From: Ciona intestinalis | Taxonomy: Eukaryota > Chordata > Ascidiacea > Phlebobranchia > Cionidae | Direction of reading: 5' to 3' | DNA: 64,000 nucleotides | Assembly: GCF_000224145.3 (NCBI RefSeq) | Contig: NW_004190390.2 | Span: 162,812-226,811, forward strand | Part shown: positions 1-12,462 of the stretch, in pieces | How positions within the stretch are numbered: position 1 is the first letter of the stretch | Layout of the letters: every line of letters starts with the position of its first letter | Translations under genes and position numbers: made by a program | Notes under the pieces: generated by a model | Databases searched by the model: none | Told to the model about the DNA's origin: nothing | The model's input: the letters and a program-made list of their open reading frames with translations, nothing else

Positions 1-484
1 CATTGTTCATATTGTTGGCACTTCTTTGTTTAACTGAACCATATTTAATTTCAATTCATGTTCACACAAGGCTTTATAATCGCTCTGTGCATTGTGATCA
101 CACTTTTCAAAGAATTGTCAAAAAGTACCGTTTGTAAAGTGCAAACAAAAACTCAAGTCTTACAGTTCAAATACAAAGCATTCTGAACTTGTGTATTTAC
201 AATTCACACATACCGGGGTACTGAGGATACACAATGGTGACAGCGCCAAAACCTGTAACGTCTGGGTTAGAAACAGGCTTGCTAACCATTGTGCTACTGT
301 GGTGGACAAGTTAACTATATAATAAAGTAATTACTTACTCTTAATGTACACACCATGTTTGCAATCCATAGGCACTGTTTAAAATAATATAAAATACCAT
401 GGTAAAATACCGTGGGCATCTTAAGAAGTAGTTTCTAAGCTTCTAATATACACACCATGTTTCTAACAACATAAACTTCCATAG
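1..484. other. Intron of SGSM3
   Basis: No exon is recognisable. A fragment of the SINE head in reverse orientation lies at about 225-305 (AATGGTGACAGCGCC, then a CTAACCATTGTGCTAC end). The rest is AT-rich intron leading to the acceptor at 483-484. Confidence 0.6.
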
Positions 485-3400
485 AGCTATCTTTAATATC
501 CTTACACTGGTTCATCACATTGTTTGCTGGAGTTCTTCACATCAAGGTGTTATTGAGGGTGTGGGATCTCTTCTTTCTCCAAGGATCCGTAGTTTTGTTT
601 AAAGTTTGCATCGGGATGTTGTTGTTAAAGGTGAGTTGTGTGAATAAGCAACATGTTTTGATAAAGAAAGGTTAGTTTTATAAAAAGCGTCACAATTTTA
701 AAAATTAGCGTTGGTGTTTTAAAAAGCTTCACGTTTTATTAAAATAAGCATTAAATTTTTTTTATAAAGTAAATGTCACATTTTTTTTATCGAAATCTGG
801 GGTGAAATTATGAATGTACCATTGTCTTAAAAGCTCGAAATCCCGTTAAAGCCATGCACTAATAATGTCATTAAGCAGAAAGGCGCTTGAGAATTTGTTC
901 CTAGTAATTATCTTTTTTTCTAAGAACATGTACCACCACAAACCTATACGTGCTCAATTAATAAAACTCCCTTGTTATATTACCAAGGATGACTTATTGA
1001 GTGACGTTGACAACTCAGCAGAAATATTCAACATTTTATCCGACACACCTTCTCTGGTTGATGATGCTTCGGTGCTTATCGAAGTAAGTTGTGTGTTTAT
1101 TGAGCAGTAGTGGCGGTGGCCCTATAGATCTTTTTTGTCTAATATGTCTTGACTGAATTTAAAAATAAATGTTACGTATTTATATTTGCCCCATATATGT
1201 GTATGTATACAACTATCCCTGCCTCCCCTGCATTTCAGCAGGGTTTGGCCCATATGACAGCAATTGCTTACTGTCATTGTGAATTTCATGTTAATGTTAT
1301 TTAGAAATCAGAAAGAAGTGCTGGTTCCCTCACACAAGTAGTACTCGATGCTCACAGAAGAAAACATGAAGCTTATTTATTCAGTGAACAAAATAACCAT
1401 GAGGTGAATATGTTATGTGTTTGTTGAATGTAAATTGCTTTATCCACGAGTTACTATATATGTAACTTTGGGGGGATTGTTTTTTCTGTATAGCTGACAA
1501 TTTAAACAGCCCTTTAGTGACCACTGGGTTGGAGCAATTGCCATAAAGTGCTTTGCACAAGAACGCACATGCCCACAAAGGTAGCAGAATCGAGCCTTGA
1601 ACCCATATCCTCTGGTCTGGAAGGTCTAACACTTTATAATTCGAATATTATGGCAAAAATCAACACATTATGGTTTCATATTTTCCAGGTACCACGGAAA
1701 CAAATGATAAGAAGAAGGTCAATGATCGGGAAGATTATTTCAGGTTTGTTTGTTATTTCTATGATTTGGTTTAGTTATCACAATATTTTAAACAAATAAT
1801 TTTTTTTTAATCAATCAAAACACCTATTTTGGATATTTTTTAATCAGAAAAGTTTAAATTTTTACATTTTTTTTTGTTGCCTTAGTTTTTATAAACGGAC
1901 CATTCATATGTATAGTCAATTAATAGCAGAATTAAGACCGGTTTGAGATTCAAAACTTGGGTGCTGAAACATCTTGTTTCACAAAATTGGTTGGCTTCTA
2001 AGTCTAAGTGCCATTCCCAGCACCCCCAACATTAAGGATATACGTACCCCCAACAACAACAACAACCATTCAAACACAGGTTCTTCTGTGGACGAACAAT
2101 TTGAAAACCTAAAAGCGAAAAACATCAAACAAACGGAGATGGTTTCGAACTTAAAACAAGCGATACAGAATATTATCCAACATTTTCAAAACATGGAGAA
2201 ACAACAAGATATGGTTCGTATTCTTTATATTCGGGTGTAATTTTTTAACTCACATGATATTTTTACATATTTAAAATGTAATCAATCTGTTAAATGAATA
2301 AATTTATTTGTCCTCGCGAGGCAACGACAGTTGTTATAACACAGGTGTTCTGTTTCATACACCTCAATCACGCTTACAAGTTACCACGTATGTAACTTTT
2401 TTATCCTCGCATGGCGTGGCAACGACAGTCGTTATAAAACGGTTGTTCTGTTTCTACACCATGTGCTTGCTTACAAGTTACCACGTATGTAACTTATTTA
2501 TCCTCGCATGGCGGGGCAACGACAGTCATTATAAAATGGTTGTTCTGTTTCATACACCACGTGCCTACCTGATAGTTACCCGTATGTATCTTTGACATTT
2601 ATGCATTAAATCTTTTATACCCACACACCCTGTGTCTTTTGCATAGTTTTTGCTAACCCCTTTAAACTCCTAGAATGTTCATCCTGATTATTCAAGTGAA
2701 AGCCACAAACACGACCACGTGGATTACCTTAACGTTACGCAACAACGTCGACAACGAGGGAAAGCTTTGCTCAACTTTGAACGAAACGACGACGATGAAC
2801 TCGGTTTCAGGAAGAATGACATCATAACTGTATGTGTGATGTCATATTTGTGTGTTGTGATGTCACAACTGTCTATTATGTTAGGAGCGTACCAATAATA
2901 AAGTACTGTGGGATAAGATGGTTATCATTACCTTATAATATCCCATGTTTCCTGATCAGGTTTTTAACAATTACCAACTCTCTCTTACATGACCCATATT
3001 ACCCCACCCTACTATATATATAATAATTTAATATTGCAGATAATGAGTATGAGTTTTAGATTACCGACTTAAAACACCTTTACCCCCATTAATACCATAC
3101 CAACCATAGATAATCAGCATGAAGGATGAACATTGTTGGGTTGGTGAGTTAAATGGATTACAAGGTTGGTTTCCCGCTAAGTTTGTTGAACTGCTCGATG
3201 AAAGAAGCAAAACTGTGAGTACCTCATGCTCGCCGTCGATCAGTGTTGTGTTGACTGACTATATTGTGAATTTTCGCACTTGTAAACCATGGTAAAACTT
3301 GTTAATGTACTGTTAGTGACAGGAGACCCAAACATTTAAAACAGGGGTGTCAACATATGTTTAAGGTTTTAGCTCATTAGCTTTTTATCCAAAATGGGTT

Positions 3401-5355
3401 TATATGTTTGTGGGCTGTTGAGTGTAGCTGCATTATAACAATGTTCCTACAGATTTAAAAAAATAATGTATTAGACTTATGAACAACAGTGTGTTGGACA
3501 CAAAAAGTGTTAGACTTATAAAGCATACAGTGGCACAATAATATTAGCATATTATATTAATGCATAGTACAATGTTGTAATTGGTAACATTAATTTATCC
3601 ACAGTACAGCAAAGCTGGGGATGGCAGTGTCAACAAAACCATAATAGATCTTGTGCGGGGGGTGTAAGTCTTTGTTTTTTTGTTATATTTATTTATGTGC
3701 TGTGGGGTAAGATGGATACAGTCAGCACCTGAGTCCTATATATATATATTTTTTTTTTTGAATGGCTTACAATGATATTTTAAATTTGTGTGGATACAGT
3801 TCAGTTATATATTGGTTGATTTGGTCATTTATATCCTGGTAGGTCGGAACTAAACTTTTTTTGTTGCCAATGGTATGACCCTTCGGTGAGCCTTGAACCC
3901 CCAACCACTGACACTTCTGTTGCAGATTTTGTCCAGCATTAGCAGCCATATTTGAGCATGGTTTGCGGAGACCTGTGTTGTTGGGAAGTGCTTGCCACCC
4001 ATGGCAGTTTATTGAAGAAGCTGCAACTCATGAAGTGGAAAAAGATTTCGATTCAGTTTTCTCACGTTTGGTGCTTTGTAAAACTTTCCGGTAAGTTGTG
4101 TGTTGTTTAACCTGAAAGATATGATTTTCAAAATTTTAAATCTTATTTTTTATGTTTTTTTTTTGAAAAAGTGTCATATTTGCCCCTTCATATGACTTAA
4201 ATATTTAATATTTATTTCAGACTTGATGATGAAGGTAAAGTTTTAGCACCAGAGGAGCTTTTATATAAGGTGAACTTGTTTGCTTGAATACAAAGTTTAA
4301 TTTAAAATATCTTATGTTGATTTTTTTCTTCATCAACATTGTTTACACCACATTCGAAGCCTGTTCAGCGTTTATATCGTACATGTTCGGAAATAAGAAG
4401 CTTGATTTTGAATATTTAATGTATGACTGGCAATTTAAACAGACCATATTGGGTTACCATGTTTGGTGCCTTTTAAACAGTTATGTTATACATACAGTAT
4501 AATCATTCACGTTTATATCGCAGTGCATACAAGCAGTGAACATGTCACACAACAACGCACACGCACAGATGGATGTTAAACTACGTTCACTTATTTGCTA
4601 TGGTCTTAAGTAAGCATTGTGTGTTTACAAATAAAGTTGTCCAGTTCTATGCCACATTGGTTTGCTCGTAGAAAAAATATTCATCTACAAATTTACATAT
4701 GTGGTTACTCGTAAGCCAACTGTCGTTGCCCCTCCACGCGAGGATAAATACCCAAGAAAAATGCACGTTTTTTATTCAACCTTTATATATATATAACTTA
4801 CAGTGAGCAAGTATTACACTTATGGTTGGAAGCATTATGTTCCTCTACCCCCGTAGTGAGGAAGTGGTATCACCCATGGTCATTCCTACTATCACCAGGG
4901 TGGGTTCAAATTAAATGCGAGCTTCGAGTTTTATCAAAGTTTACATTCTATCTACCACCGGACCATGAGCTTCCAAAAACTAAAGCGGTAAGTGGATATT
5001 TTGTTATGGGTAGGGTTATTCATTGTTATTTAATATTTATAAATACAATTCAAACAACCGTAATAAATTCAACGAATCTGACCCTGATCTGGTGGAGCTG
5101 AACGATTCTTGTGTAAATGAATACAGTAAGGATCTGGTGCTACAGAAACGTAACAGACAAATTCTAAATTTGAATAAGAGACTAACGATGCCATTTAGTT
5201 GAAATATATGGCTGATTAAAGTGTGAAACTGCAGACACTTCCATACTATGACTACCAATAATGATTATTGTTACTTTGTTTAGTCACGTGAAACATTAAA
5301 GGAGGGAGTTCGTGATATGTTGGTTAAACATCATCTGTTTAGTTGGGATCTATAA
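485..5355 (+). CDS. SGSM3: SGSM3: TBC-SH3-RUN small G protein signalling modulator (5' end outside window)
   Basis: Exons: 485-630, 988-1083, 1305-1403, 1689-1743, 2080-2213, 2674-2829, 3110-3214, 3605-3663, 3926-4090, 4221-4269, 4524-4609, 4804-4987 and 5284-5355, stop TAA. Phases agree throughout and give about 467 residues. In order they encode the end of a TBC Rab-GAP domain ([19 protein letters not shown]), a coiled stretch with [10 protein letters not shown], an SH3 domain ([20 protein letters not shown], then [19 protein letters not shown]) and a C-terminal RUN domain ending in [12 protein letters not shown]. This domain order and near-identical motifs are those of vertebrate SGSM3 (RUTBC3/CIP85), which acts on Rab/Rap GTPases in membrane traffic. 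The TBC catalytic fingers lie upstream of the window. The first exon seen begins mid-codon after an AG at 483-484. Confidence 0.95.
1492..1632 (-). repeat. tRNA-headed SINE copy, head half
   Basis: Reverse-strand copy of the family described at 52005. It runs from the GACAATTTAAACAGCCC segment through GTTGGAGCAATTGCC to the GAGCCTTGAACCCATA box-B side. It lies in an SGSM3 intron. Confidence 0.75.
2306..2590 (-). repeat. Three tandem copies of the SINE tail segment
   Basis: Three consecutive units of about 95 bp each carry TCCTCGC..GGCAACGACAG, a TTATAA..GGTGTTCTGTTT segment, an acacc segment, and GTTACC(ac)GTATGTA. All are in reverse orientation to the SINE and lack its head. Tandem duplication of a SINE tail is the simplest reading. 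Confidence 0.8.
2902..3013. mobile_element. GTAGGGTGGGG-type MITE, shortened copy
   Basis: The left end is degenerate (AGTACTGTGGGATAAGATGG). The right end is ACCCCACCCTACT followed by TATATA. The interior has the family's GTTTTTAACAATTA segment. It sits in the intron between SGSM3 exons 2674-2829 and 3110-3214. Confidence 0.7.
3785..3900. repeat. Unclassified short repeat, also seen near 30 kb
   Basis: The stretch TTGGTCATTTATATcCTgGT, followed by a TGCCaATGGTATGACCCTTC end, is similar to 29955-30060, where TTGGTCATTTATATTCTTGT occurs in the same surroundings. The family was not identified. Confidence 0.5.
4679..4785 (+). repeat. SINE tail fragment
   Basis: It contains TTACATATGTGGTTACTCGT, then ACTGTCGTTGCCCCTCCACG and CGAGGATAAAT, which is the tail of the tRNA-headed SINE. 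It is within an SGSM3 intron, immediately before the exon at 4804. Confidence 0.7.
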
Positions 5356-6062
5356 TTGTGATGTCATGATGATGTAATTCCTTATAATGTCATTCATTGT
5401 GATGTCATTATTTATACCATGATGTCATACAATTTATGTTATAATGTCATGCATATTGTGATGTCATTTTTATGATTTTTTTCATATTATGATGCAATAT
5501 ATATATTATAATATCATTTATATAATGACATACCCAGAAGAAGTTATTTATATAATTTACGAACCGGTACCCTGTTAGTTATTTATCCACAACATCGGTA
5601 TAGTGTTTGTTATTTATTTCAAGAACTATGTTTGCACAAAGTTGTTTATATTTGTATTTAGTTGTAAGTTTTGTAAATTGTTTAACGCTTGTTTTAAAAA
5701 TAATGTTTACAGAATTCTTTATACACAGAAACTTGGATTTTGTGATCTTTAATTTTATAATTTTAATATTTTTTTAATGAATGTGATGTTTATGTTGGCA
5801 TTGTTGTTCCATTGTTTGTGTTTATTATATCACAAAGAATTTATACTTACATTTCAAAAAATTATGTCGTTTTATTTTTTCTTGAACTTTAAATATTTTC
5901 AAAGATTCCAAAATTTAGTTTTGTTTGTTGTAATATATTTGCCAAATATTGTGTGTTAGTTGTAGTTGAATGTATTTGCACAGCACTAGTTATGTAGAAT
6001 ACGGTGCAATGAAACTTCCGAATATTGTTTTGATTGTTGTAGACGGTATGTGCATTAATAAA
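5356..6062 (+). other. SGSM3 3' UTR with TGATGTCAT-rich stretch and poly(A) signal
   Basis: After the stop at 5355 there are at least six TGATGTCAT or TAATGTCAT words between 5360 and 5530. Very AT-rich sequence follows, then AATAAA at 6057-6062. Ending the transcript there leaves about 240 bp before the BRAP start codon. Confidence 0.6.
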
Positions 6063-6305
6063 TAATATTCTTAGAAAAAAAGGGGGGTAATTTTTTACGT
6101 CTTGGACATTTTTATGTCTGCCTTATTTTGTCCGTCTCTTGTATGCGAGAGAGAGGTGAGAAAAACACTAACTGCAGGGTAGGACATAAAATGCTAACAT
6201 AATTACTAAGGTTTGTTTTTATTTTCCCATTTGTTGTTAAACGTAAGAAATATTAGATTATTATAAATGCGAACCAGCATTTAAAAAAGCGATTTGTTTG
6301 AATAA

Positions 6306-9300
6306 ATGAAAATTTCTCTGGTCCACATTCGGCTTAGCATCGCTGCAGGTCACTCACTACCTGACGTTTCTTTTAAAGGTAAAATGTTTATTACATTTTA
6401 TCAAAAAAACGCTTAATGTTGGTTTTAACAGTCATACATTTTAAATTATTGCTATTTATTCCACTGCTGTTGTATTGGTTAAAGCACAAGGGTTAGATGT
6501 TTCGTTTAATGAGCGGCAAATACCCCTAAGGCCCTAACACCTTTGTCTTACTATGAACTTTGTTATCAAGATAACAAATAAATTAAAACATTTCCAGCTG
6601 CTTGTATAAACAGTGACGGTTCGTTAAAGGAAGATTTTTTATCGGTAGAAGATGAACATGTTGAAACATCATTGAACAATGTTTCTCCTATGAGTAAGTT
6701 GCAATCTGGTAAACTAACAGCAATCTTTTGTGTGCGGAACAGCAAAATTTTGGGTCTTAAAATGTTCCTGAGGTCTTACTGATAGTCCGATAACCACTGT
6801 CTAATTTTTCTTGGAAAAAAAAACGTTGTGTTGAAAGTTATTTTTATAAATTTCTTAAGTTTTGTGCTGTGGTAAACAGTCTAAAAAAAAGTACACAAAC
6901 GCCCACAATTGTAGCAGCGTTGAGGCTTGAACCCATACCCTTTAAGCTGAGGTCACACCTCACACGTATCAAACTGCTACACAGGGCAGACGGCTTGACA
7001 TTAATTTTCCCTGTTAAACAGAACCATGTAAATGGAGCACGAAGATTGCAGATAAAATAACGTTTGATGGACTTGATGAGAACGACAGACATGAGTTGTT
7101 GATTAAATTGAAAGGACAACGATATTATCGACAATTAACGATCACAACACATGATAACACAGGTGATGATTGTTGTTTTAATGGAATTTGAGTTTAGATC
7201 AAAAATCTTTTATGTATAGTGCTTTCGGATAAGATAGATAGGCCATCGTTAGCTAACGATATCTCATATTTTATGATCGTGTTTTCACTGTTTTGTACAA
7301 TTAACAACACTCTCTTAGGGTCTGGAATATACAGTAATTAAGATACCATAACTACGATGTTTCTATAGATTTTAACATATATTATGCCTGACAGTAACAG
7401 TATGTATGCATTTATATATTTAAAAATATATTTAATCAAAGTTTTATAAAACAATCATATATAATTTAAAGAATTGACGATGTCGCAAAACGAAACTGGA
7501 GCAAGTTGTTCAAGTGAAGGAAACATAAAATCTGTTGTTGGTGTTGATGGTGTTGTTGGGGGAAAAGTAAATGAAGATACAAAGCATACCAAAGTTGCAT
7601 CAAAGAAAAAAAAGCAAAAACCAAACAAACAAACAAATGATGAGCAACGTATGAATGAGAATGAGGTGAAATTATTTCTAGAGTCATTTTTTATGAATCT
7701 AAAAGTATTTGGAAAATGTAGTTATAAATCCGAAACGGCAATTTATTTTGTGGTAATATAAAATTTATTACATTTAAAACGCATTTTAGATTTAAATTTA
7801 TTAGAAAATATTGTTGTATTTTATACACAATATTTAATTTGATTGACAGGCTGAAGCATCGTCCAATCAGAAAGCTCGACATTCTTCGGAAAATATTTTC
7901 CCTTTCCACAGTGGAAATCCGGCAGTTGATGTTACAAATGGGGTCGTGCATCTTTATAAATCAAAGTAATTATCTCTGGATGGTGGATTTATAAAATTTA
8001 AGGGGTTGCGAGAATATAATATGTTTTACTTGTTGAATTTTTTTTTTTTGAATTTTTGTACACTTACAAGAATAAATCGTTTTATGATTGGGAAATCTAT
8101 GGGTTGATGCAATTCTTGCAAAAAAATTCAAGACCTATTATATAACTTATAATATGCGACAACAGCATATAGTAGGGAAAGATGGGACACATTTTCATTT
8201 TATTCTTTTGTCTTATTTGATAATAAACAAAGAACATTTAAAGAGTTATAAAACCGTATCCTCACGAATCCCGTATGCCTTTCTTAATCGATTCAAACAC
8301 GATCTAGATATTTGGATATTATGTGCGAGTGCCAAAGGTCCTTTCTTCCCCCACCCTACTACATATTCCTATTATTTGTACAGTTACAAAGTTGTAGCAG
8401 AAGAACCTTTTACACACCCTGACACAAACACTTTGTGTATGCTGGCTGTGCCTGCTTCTATAGATGCTCATGGTATACTGGAGTTCACGGCTCCGTTTAT
8501 TAACGTTATACGAAGAATAAGAATTATTCGCGACCGAACTCCAAGTCAATACATGGTGTTGTTGCTGTTTTGTACAAGTCAAGACGCTTGCAACTTCTAT
8601 TTCAACTTTAATAATCAACATTTCAGGTGAAATGATTGGCTTGAAATGACTGAAAGTAGTTATTTATACTCGTGTGGTGGGTGATGGTAGTTGTTTTAAC
8701 TTGGGTGTTCTGTTTTCAAATCAATCAAACATAACATGGAACATAGAAATTGAGAAAAACATTAATAATCAAACGATTGTTTTAGTGATACTTTTAGAAG
8801 TTTAAAAGTCATCATTAACATAAAAATCTTATTAATGTAAATAGTACGTATAATATATATATATGTGAAATTAAATGTAGCCAACAAGTTTTTTTATATT
8901 TTTAGCTCTTTAATACCTGAAGAGATTTGTCACCTAGCGTTTGTGGCTTCTGTTGAAGCGACGTCTGTTTACGATGAAACGAATGGTGGGTTCATTCCGT
9001 TATCGAACTCTACAGAACTACCTGACTGCATGGTTTGTTTGGAGAGAATGGATGAATCAGTACAAGGCGTGCTCACCATATTATGCAACCATTCGTTCCA
9101 CGCTTCGTGTTTAAGACAGTGGGAGGACCAATGGTATGAAGGAATGTAACCTGCTCTACCCTCACAAAGCCCGAAAATTAGTTGTTATAACACGGGTGTT
9201 CTGTTTCATACACCTCGTGCTCGTTTACGGGTTACCAAGTATGTGTAACTTTGTAGGTAACTTTTTTATATTGTATGGCTGACATTTTAGACAAGCCATT

Positions 9301-11398
9301 AGTGACCACTGGGTTGGAGTAATTGCCGTTAAGTGACTCTTGCCAAATGACACATACATCTTCAATGGTAGCAGCGACGAGCCTTGAACTCATAATTTGT
9401 GTTTCATATTCTGCATATTTATGGAATATTTATCAACAGTTGCCCTGTGTGCCGATACGTTCAAACACCTCATGCGCAGTCGAACAACAAGTGCATGGTG
9501 TGTGGGAGTGTGGAAGATTTATGGATATGTCTTGTTTGTGGCAACGTTGGTTGTGGGAGATATACGTCGGAGCACGCACAACAACATTACATTGAAACGC
9601 AACATAATTATGCGATGGCACTCAGCGATAATCGGGTGTGGGATTATGCTGGGGGTAAGTTGGTCGAGTTGATAATCGTTGTACCTCATGCTCGCTGTCG
9701 AGTCGCTAATCATTAACATTATAGATTACTTTGTTCATCGTTTGTTCCAAAACAAGGAAGATGGAAAGTTAGTTGAGAAAGGAGGGGAGCACGAGGATAA
9801 AGTAGAAGGGATGCAACTTGAGGTGAGTGACAACGTGTTTCGTATTTTCAGGGCTATTTCTTTCCTTGTACATTTTTAAAACTGTCCAAATTTGCCGCCT
9901 TATCCCAATTGTTCCAATTAACCCTGGTTGGATTGCACATGGAAATGTCTTCAATGTAAAAGTAATGTTTACCTGTATGTATTGTGAGCAACATGTACAT
10001 TTTAGGGGGAAATTGGGCTAAATCTTTGTACCTCTGACAAGGATTTCACCCATATTGATTAGAAACGCAAGTTTATATTAAGGCTGACTTGAAAATCTGT
10101 GTTTTTGCACCTAACTGAAAACTGATTAAATGTTATCTTTATTTACAGTGTATGTATCTATTGACAAGCCAGCTTGAATCTCAGCGTAAATACTGGGAAG
10201 ATGAGGTGAATAAAGCTGAAATTCAAGGTGTCAAGAAATATGAGGAGATAAATAAACAACTTGAAACTACAATGATGGAATGTAAGGGGTTGGGAAAAAA
10301 GGTTGGTTTGTTTATTTTATATATAAATTTAAACTATAATTTGTAATGGAGTTTTTTCTGTATGAAGGACATGCCCTGTTGCAGAGCAATGGCAGTCATT
10401 ATAACACGGATGTTCTGTTTCATATACCTAGTGTTCGCTTACTGGTTTCACTTATGTAACTTTTTGAGTGATTATTTTTTTATACGGTTGGCAATCTAGT
10501 CAACCTATTAGCGAAGTTTGCCATTAGTTTAAATTATATTATAATTTAAAGGGAACAGTTTTATAATTGGTGTACAGATAGTCGTCGTTGAATTAAAGAG
10601 ACAATTGCAATTTTTTCGTTCAAAATCGTGCCGCTAAGGTAACTCGTAAGCTAACACGAGGTGTATGAAAAAGACACGCGTGTTATAAGAACTATCCTTA
10701 CCCCGCCACGTGAGGATAAATTGATTTTATTCATTTTTTCTAAAGGTTGAAGATTTGGAAAAAGAGAAGCAAAGTTTGAAACATCGCAACCAACAGTTAA
10801 GCAACAAGTTTACAGAAACTCTTGCTGATCTTTCTAATGAAAGGGAACTTAATAAAAGTTTGGTTCATAATCAGGTGCGTTTATGGAGGTGGTGTTATCA
10901 TGGCTGTGACCATACTAATGCAGTTTTTTCAAAGATTTTTATTTTTTATAATTTATGGGTGACAATTTGGACAACCCATTATTGACCACTGGGTTGGAGC
11001 AAATTAAATATCTTGTTCAGGGACGCACGTCTAAACNNCAAGCTTTGAACCATTTATGTTCTAGGATGTTTGTATAGACTTATATCATGCAGGTTGTTTT
11101 TTCTTAGTATGTCATATAACCTGAGACTGGCGTCCTATATATATATAAGATATTTATGTTTTAGGATGTTTGGAAATCCAAAGTTATCGCGTTGGAAGAA
11201 CAAAGTTTGAAACAAAAGAAAGAAATCGATGATTTACGTGAAGAACTTCGTGATGTCATGTTTTATATCCAAGCGAGTCAAACTATCGAGAAAGAAGGAG
11301 GAGGGATGCGAGAGGACATCAGGGGAGGACAGATCCTCGTAGGTCCGGGAACCTCCAGTGGAGGAGACCAGAAGAAGAGAGGAAAGAAAAAAAGATGA
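6306..11398 (+). CDS. BRAP: BRAP: BRCA1-associated protein, RING and UBP-finger E3 ubiquitin ligase
   Basis: Exons: 6306-6378, 6598-6693, 7022-7162, 7472-7665, 7850-7965, 8384-8626, 8906-9133, 9440-9654, 9725-9822, 10149-10301, 10746-10874 and 11165-11398. Phases agree and give 639 aa (human 592). The N-terminus [10 protein letters not shown] resembles human BRAP. An RRM-like BRAP2 domain ([32 protein letters not shown]) spans about residues 195-290. A RING begins near 328 ([29 protein letters not shown]). A UBP-type zinc finger spans about 377-440 ([14 protein letters not shown]). A long coiled coil follows ([28 protein letters not shown]). In vertebrates BRAP/IMP restrains Ras-MAPK signalling and retains cargo in the cytoplasm. 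All RING and finger cysteines and histidines in these motifs are present. Exon 4 carries a lysine-rich spacer not found in human. Confidence 0.96.
8171..8360 (+). mobile_element. GTAGGGTGGGG-type MITE, near complete
   Basis: The left end is AGTAGGGAAAGATGGGACAC and the right end CCCCCACCCTACT, flanked by AT-rich TA dinucleotides. The right end is about 23 nt before the acceptor of the BRAP exon at 8384. Confidence 0.8.
9180..9400 (-). repeat. SINE copy
   Basis: It runs from GTTATAACACGGGTGTTCTG through GACCACTGGGTTGGAG to GAGCCTTGAACTCAT, in reverse orientation. It lies in the intron before the BRAP exon that begins at 9440, about 40 bp from that acceptor. Confidence 0.8.
10385..10520 (-). 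repeat. SINE tail half
   Basis: It contains AATGGCAGTCATTATAACAC, GTGTTCTGTTTCATA-like words and GGCAATCTAG, in reverse orientation, within a BRAP intron. Confidence 0.65.
10632..10736 (+). repeat. SINE tail supplying a polypyrimidine stretch
   Basis: It reads GGTAACTCGTAAGCTAACAC through GCCACGTGAGGATAAAT to the TTTTATTCATTTT tail. The acceptor of the BRAP exon starting at 10746 follows within 10 nt, so the SINE tail forms most of its pyrimidine tract. Confidence 0.7.
11037..11038. other. Two undetermined bases
   Basis: Two N bases lie inside a reverse SINE fragment in a BRAP intron. They do not affect coding sequence. Confidence 0.95.
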
Positions 11399-12462
11399 TA
11401 TTTCTTGATGGAAAAAAGATGATATTTAAATCGTGAAAAAAGATAATGGTTGCCTTGAATGGAATATATATTTGGATACTAAGAAATTATTATAAAAACA
11501 ATTAGTATTATTAATATATAATATTGAGCATTGTAAATTTAATTGTTTTATGAAATTAGAAATGAATGCTTCTGGTAAAATAATTACTTTTGTTGTACCA
11601 CTGTTCTTACCACAGCCAAAGAGCTTTTTCTATTCCTTTATGTCCTTGGTAGCAATACCATTATATTGTAGGTCTTTACCCACAGTACTATTATTATATT
11701 GTATTCTTGAACCTGCTTGCTTTAATATTCATGTTATAAACCATGGAAGCAGCTTTTTTTAATCGCAGTGAATAAAAAAAAAACTTATTTATTTTTGCAT
11801 GACGACCGAACTTCATCCTGGCGTGATGGGAAAACAACACGTTTGTAACTTTGGGTGTAGTTGTTTCTGTCTGGTTGAGAGTTTTGCCAACCTATTAGTG
11901 ACCGCTGGGTTGGAGCAATTGTGGTTTAGTGTCTTGCCCAAAGACACATGCACCCACAATGGTAGCAGCGCCGAGCCTTGAACCCATTACTTCTGGGTTA
12001 GAGGTGTCGCTCCAACCACTATGTCAGGCGTAACATTAAGTGTCTTGACAAAGAACACAATGGCAGCAACACCGAGTTTGAACTCGTTTGCTCCGTTTAC
12101 AGTGAGCTTGTCAAAATAATCACAAATTAGTTATTCTGTTATTGTGTTGCTTAAATATAAAAGTATAATCCCCATTTATAAAACCCCCTAACCAAGATAA
12201 TCTTTACAGCATAGAAATCTGAATAAAAACGTGATTTTTGCACAGCATTTAGCAGAAGAATTTATTCAAGTAATACCGCGTGGTAGGTTTTAAATTTAAT
12301 GTTAAACGTTATGTAACGACCGTTTTAGTTGTACACAACGTTTTTACATAAAATTCGTTTTTATTTGTGGCCCTGTGGGTGTAGTGTATCTACGTACTTT
12401 GACGTTAGCCTATAAAGATAATATTGTTTAACACATGTTTGTCATTACAGATAAAGTTCAAG
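11399..12462. other. BRAP 3' UTR and spacer before GTF3C5
   Basis: The BRAP stop is followed by AT-rich 3' UTR with an AATAAA at 11771-11776. A reverse SINE covers about 11840-12030. No further gene is seen. An AG at 12449-12450, 12 nt before the GTF3C5 start codon, is preceded by a pyrimidine-rich TTTGTCATTAC. Confidence 0.55.
11840..12030 (-). repeat. SINE copy
   Basis: It contains CGTTTGTAACTTTGGGTG, GACCGCTGGGTTGGAG, CACAATGGTAGCAGCGCC and GAGCCTTGAACCCATTAC, then the AACCACTATG head end. It is in reverse orientation. Confidence 0.8.

Noticed and set aside
865-1110. Open frame covering part of SGSM3
   Set aside because: Only 988-1083 is exon. The upstream codons are intron, as shown by the acceptor TACCAAG and the phase match with 485-630.
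8088-8630. 180-codon open frame in BRAP
   Set aside because: Its first half is a MITE and intron. The real exon starts at 8384, which restores phase with the previous exon.
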